This document shows, one piece after another, positions 3,671 to 5,421 of a DNA stretch of 5,421 nucleotides. Position 1 is the stretch's first letter, and each line of letters opens with the position of its first letter. Made by a program: the position numbers and the translations under genes. Source of the stretch: CAYPTI01 sp964413525 [NCBI: uncultured bacterium] (GTDB taxonomy: Bacteria > T1Sed10-126); contig CAYPTI010000059.1 in assembly GCA_964413525.1 (NCBI GenBank), forward strand, positions 5,544-10,964, written 5' to 3'. The notes under the pieces are model-generated. The model saw only the letters and a program-made list of their open reading frames with translations, was not told the origin of the DNA and searched no databases.

Positions 3671-5421
3671 ATGGTTGTGTCACTGGAGATCGAGAATTCC
3701 GTCGGTCACCTGACCATCGACGACCCCGAACGCCCGGTCAACGTGCTGAACGAAACCGTGATGGGGGAATTCGAGGCGCAACTTGACGAACTGGAATCGG
3801 AATCCCTGGACGGGTTGACCGTCGAGTCGGGGAAACCGGAAAATTTTGTCGCCGGGGCCGACCTGGAGGTCCTGCGGGGGGTCGACGACGAAGCACGGGC
3901 TCATGAACTCTCCCGTCAGGGCCAGCGGATCTTTCAACGTTTCGCCAACCTTCCCTTCCCGACGATCTGCTTGATCCACGGGGACTGCCTGGGCGGAGGA
4001 CTCGAACTGGCCCTGGCCTGCGATTACCGGATCGTGTCCGACGATCCGGCGACGGAACTGGGGTGCCCCGAAGTGAAGCTCGGCATCATTCCCGGCTGGG
4101 GCGGGACCCAGCGTCTGCCCGAACTTATCGGCCTCAAATCCTCCCTGCGTCCCCTGCTGACCGGCTCGTCGCTGTCCGCCCGAAAAGCAGTTTCCCTCGG
4201 GCTGGCCGACAAACAAATCCAGCGCGAACACATGCGACGGGAAGCCCACGACTGGATCCGGACCGACCAGTTCCCCACTCAATCCGGCTCCGATTGGAGC
4301 AACTGGCCCCTGGTCCGGAATTACGTCCTAAAACAGGCACGAAAACAGACCCTCGACCGGACCCGCGGGAACATGCCCGCTCCGCTCGGGATCATCGACG
4401 TTCTCCGGCAATCCCTCGGGAAGTCGATTGAGGAAGGACTCAAGCTTGAGGCGGAAGAATTCGCCTCCCTGGTCGCAACCCCGGAGTGCCGGAATTTAAT
4501 CCGTGTCTTCTTTCTTCGCCAGAACCAGAAGCAGTTCTCCCTTGATGACGCCGAACCCGTTGAGCCGGTGGACCGGGTCGGGGTGATCGGGGCCGGGACG
4601 ATGGGCGCGGGGATCGCCCAGTGGGTGAGCTCCCGGGACCTGCCGATCGCTCTGGTCGACATCGACGAAACGGCCCTGACGAAGGGAATGAACACCATCG
4701 ATGAGTTGTTCCGGCGGGGAGTGGACTCCGGAGCCCTCACCGAACGGGACCACCGTCAGGGGATGCGGCGAATCCGTCCGGGGACGGAGTACGAGCTGTT
4801 TTCCGGCTGCGACGTGGTCGTCGAGGCCGTTGTCGAAGAACTCGACGTGAAGAACTCCGTCCTCGACCGGCTGGACGAACACCGAAAAACGACGTCGATC
4901 GTGGCGTCCAATACGTCGGCTCTCTCCATTCGGGAGATGGCTCGGCGGCTGGACGAGCCGGGGGACATGGTGGGGTTGCATTTCTTTAACCCGGTGTACC
5001 GGATGCAGCTGGTTGAAGTCGTCAACGGCAAAGGTACCTCCGCACAAACCCTCAACCGGGCGGTCGAGTTCACCAAACGGATCGGCAAAATCCCCGTGGT
5101 GGTCAAGGATTCACCGGGGTTCCTCGTCAACCGTATTCTGGTTCCCTACCTGAACGAGGCCGGGCAGCTGCTGGCCGAACACCACTCGATCGAGTCCATC
5201 GACGAAACCCTCAAGGACTTCGGGATGCCGATGGGTCCCATCCGCCTGATCGACGAGGTCGGCATCGACGTCGGACACCACGTCGCAAGCTACCTGATCG
5301 ACGAACTGGAAACGCCCTATCGTCTCGCCGAGCCGCTGCGGAAAATTCACGCCGACGGTCTGAAGGGAGCCAACCGGGGAGGCGGATTTTATCAGTACCG
5401 GGACGACCGGGAGGTTCCGAA
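3671..5421 (+). CDS. fadJ: Fused enoyl-CoA hydratase/3-hydroxyacyl-CoA dehydrogenase (fatty acid oxidation complex alpha subunit), C-terminus cut
   Basis: This is the alpha subunit of the beta-oxidation complex: it hydrates trans-2-enoyl-CoA and oxidises the 3-hydroxyacyl-CoA with NAD+, normally partnered by a separate thiolase. The first 583 residues are present; FadB/FadJ proteins are about 710-730, so the second C-terminal dehydrogenase subdomain is missing only because the window ends. Hydratase domain, about 1-185: oxyanion motif FVAGADL (59-65), catalytic E112 (LGGGLE) and E134 (CPEVKLGIIPGWGG), equivalent to Glu119/Glu139 of E. coli FadB. A linker helix region runs to about 300. The dehydrogenase Rossmann fold shows GAGTMGAG (307-314), D330, SNTS (413-416), H437 (HFFNPV), E449 (LVEVV) and N487 (PGFLVNR), so both sites look intact. 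GANRGGGFYQY (567-577) begins the C-terminal subdomain. Start and ribosome site are clear. It runs divergently from the rhomboid gene. FadB versus FadJ cannot be settled here, and no thiolase is in view. Confidence 0.95.
   Translation, partial: MVVSLEIENSVGHLTIDDPERPVNVLNETVMGEFEAQLDELESESLDGLTVESGKPENFVAGADLEVLRGVDDEARAHELSRQGQRIFQRFANLPFPTICLIHGDCLGGGLELALACDYRIVSDDPATELGCPEVKLGIIPGWGGTQRLPELIGLKSSLRPLLTGSSLSARKAVSLGLADKQIQREHMRREAHDWIRTDQFPTQSGSDWSNWPLVRNYVLKQARKQTLDRTRGNMPAPLGIIDVLRQSLGKSIEEGLKLEAEEFASLVATPECRNLIRVFFLRQNQKQFSLDDAEPVEPVDRVGVIGAGTMGAGIAQWVSSRDLPIALVDIDETALTKGMNTIDELFRRGVDSGALTERDHRQGMRRIRPGTEYELFSGCDVVVEAVVEELDVKNSVLDRLDEHRKTTSIVASNTSALSIREMARRLDEPGDMVGLHFFNPVYRMQLVEVVNGKGTSAQTLNRAVEFTKRIGKIPVVVKDSPGFLVNRILVPYLNEAGQLLAEHHSIESIDETLKDFGMPMGPIRLIDEVGIDVGHHVASYLIDELETPYRLAEPLRKIHADGLKGANRGGGFYQYRDDREVP

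Noticed and set aside
3680-4282. A 200-codon open frame on the minus strand opposite the hydratase domain (and similar ones at 4496-5047 and 5111-5350)
   Set aside because: These lie antisense to the well-supported fad gene, show no known motif or credible ribosome site, and arise from its codon bias.
1-5421. Mobile element, CRISPR, tRNA/rRNA or toxin-antitoxin signals
   Set aside because: No regularly spaced repeats, terminal inverted repeats, transposase or integrase motifs, or cloverleaf sequences were found by reading both strands.

Overview
This 5.4 kb stretch of G+C-rich bacterial chromosome holds four protein genes. Three lie in a row on the minus strand and one runs divergently on the plus strand. 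In order they are: the N-terminal 301 codons of an aconitase of the 'Aquifex-type' putative aconitate hydratase family (cut by the left edge); a complete 2,3-bisphosphoglycerate-independent phosphoglycerate mutase (gpmI); a complete small rhomboid-family intramembrane serine protease; and the first 583 codons of a FadB/FadJ-type fused enoyl-CoA hydratase/3-hydroxyacyl-CoA dehydrogenase (cut by the right edge).

The Shine-Dalgarno sequences are clear, at least before the two partial genes, and third codon positions favour G/C. The proteins are moderately rich in Asp/Glu, for example around residues 227-250 of GpmI. This fits a free-living, respiring or fatty-acid-degrading bacterium, perhaps from a saline habitat, but I cannot assign a phylum from the sequence alone. 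No tRNA, rRNA, CRISPR, insertion sequence or phage gene is visible, and there is no intergenic stretch over 300 bases.

Layout: 1-905 aconitase (minus); 906-1138 leader of the aconitase gene plus the gpmI 3' region, with A/T tracts and a strong GC hairpin; 1139-2686 gpmI (minus); 2687-2801 a short spacer rich in palindromes; 2802-3464 rhomboid (minus); 3465-3670 the divergent intergenic region; 3671-5421 the beta-oxidation multifunctional enzyme (plus). The metabolic theme is central carbon flow. GpmI serves glycolysis or gluconeogenesis, the fad product converts acyl-CoA towards acetyl-CoA, and aconitase serves the TCA or glyoxylate route that burns it. Joint regulation is only an inference from proximity.

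I do not see a previously undescribed multi-gene system here. The points most worth checking are: (i) in the aconitase, the Gly-Ser-Cys-Thr-Asn motif that normally supplies the first 4Fe-4S cysteine reads Gly-Ser-Ser-Ala-Asn; (ii) a near-ideal intrinsic-terminator sequence (7-bp GC stem followed by eight T) is embedded in frame inside gpmI; (iii) another strong hairpin sits near the gpmI start; and (iv) the aconitase leader has two mutually exclusive hairpins.
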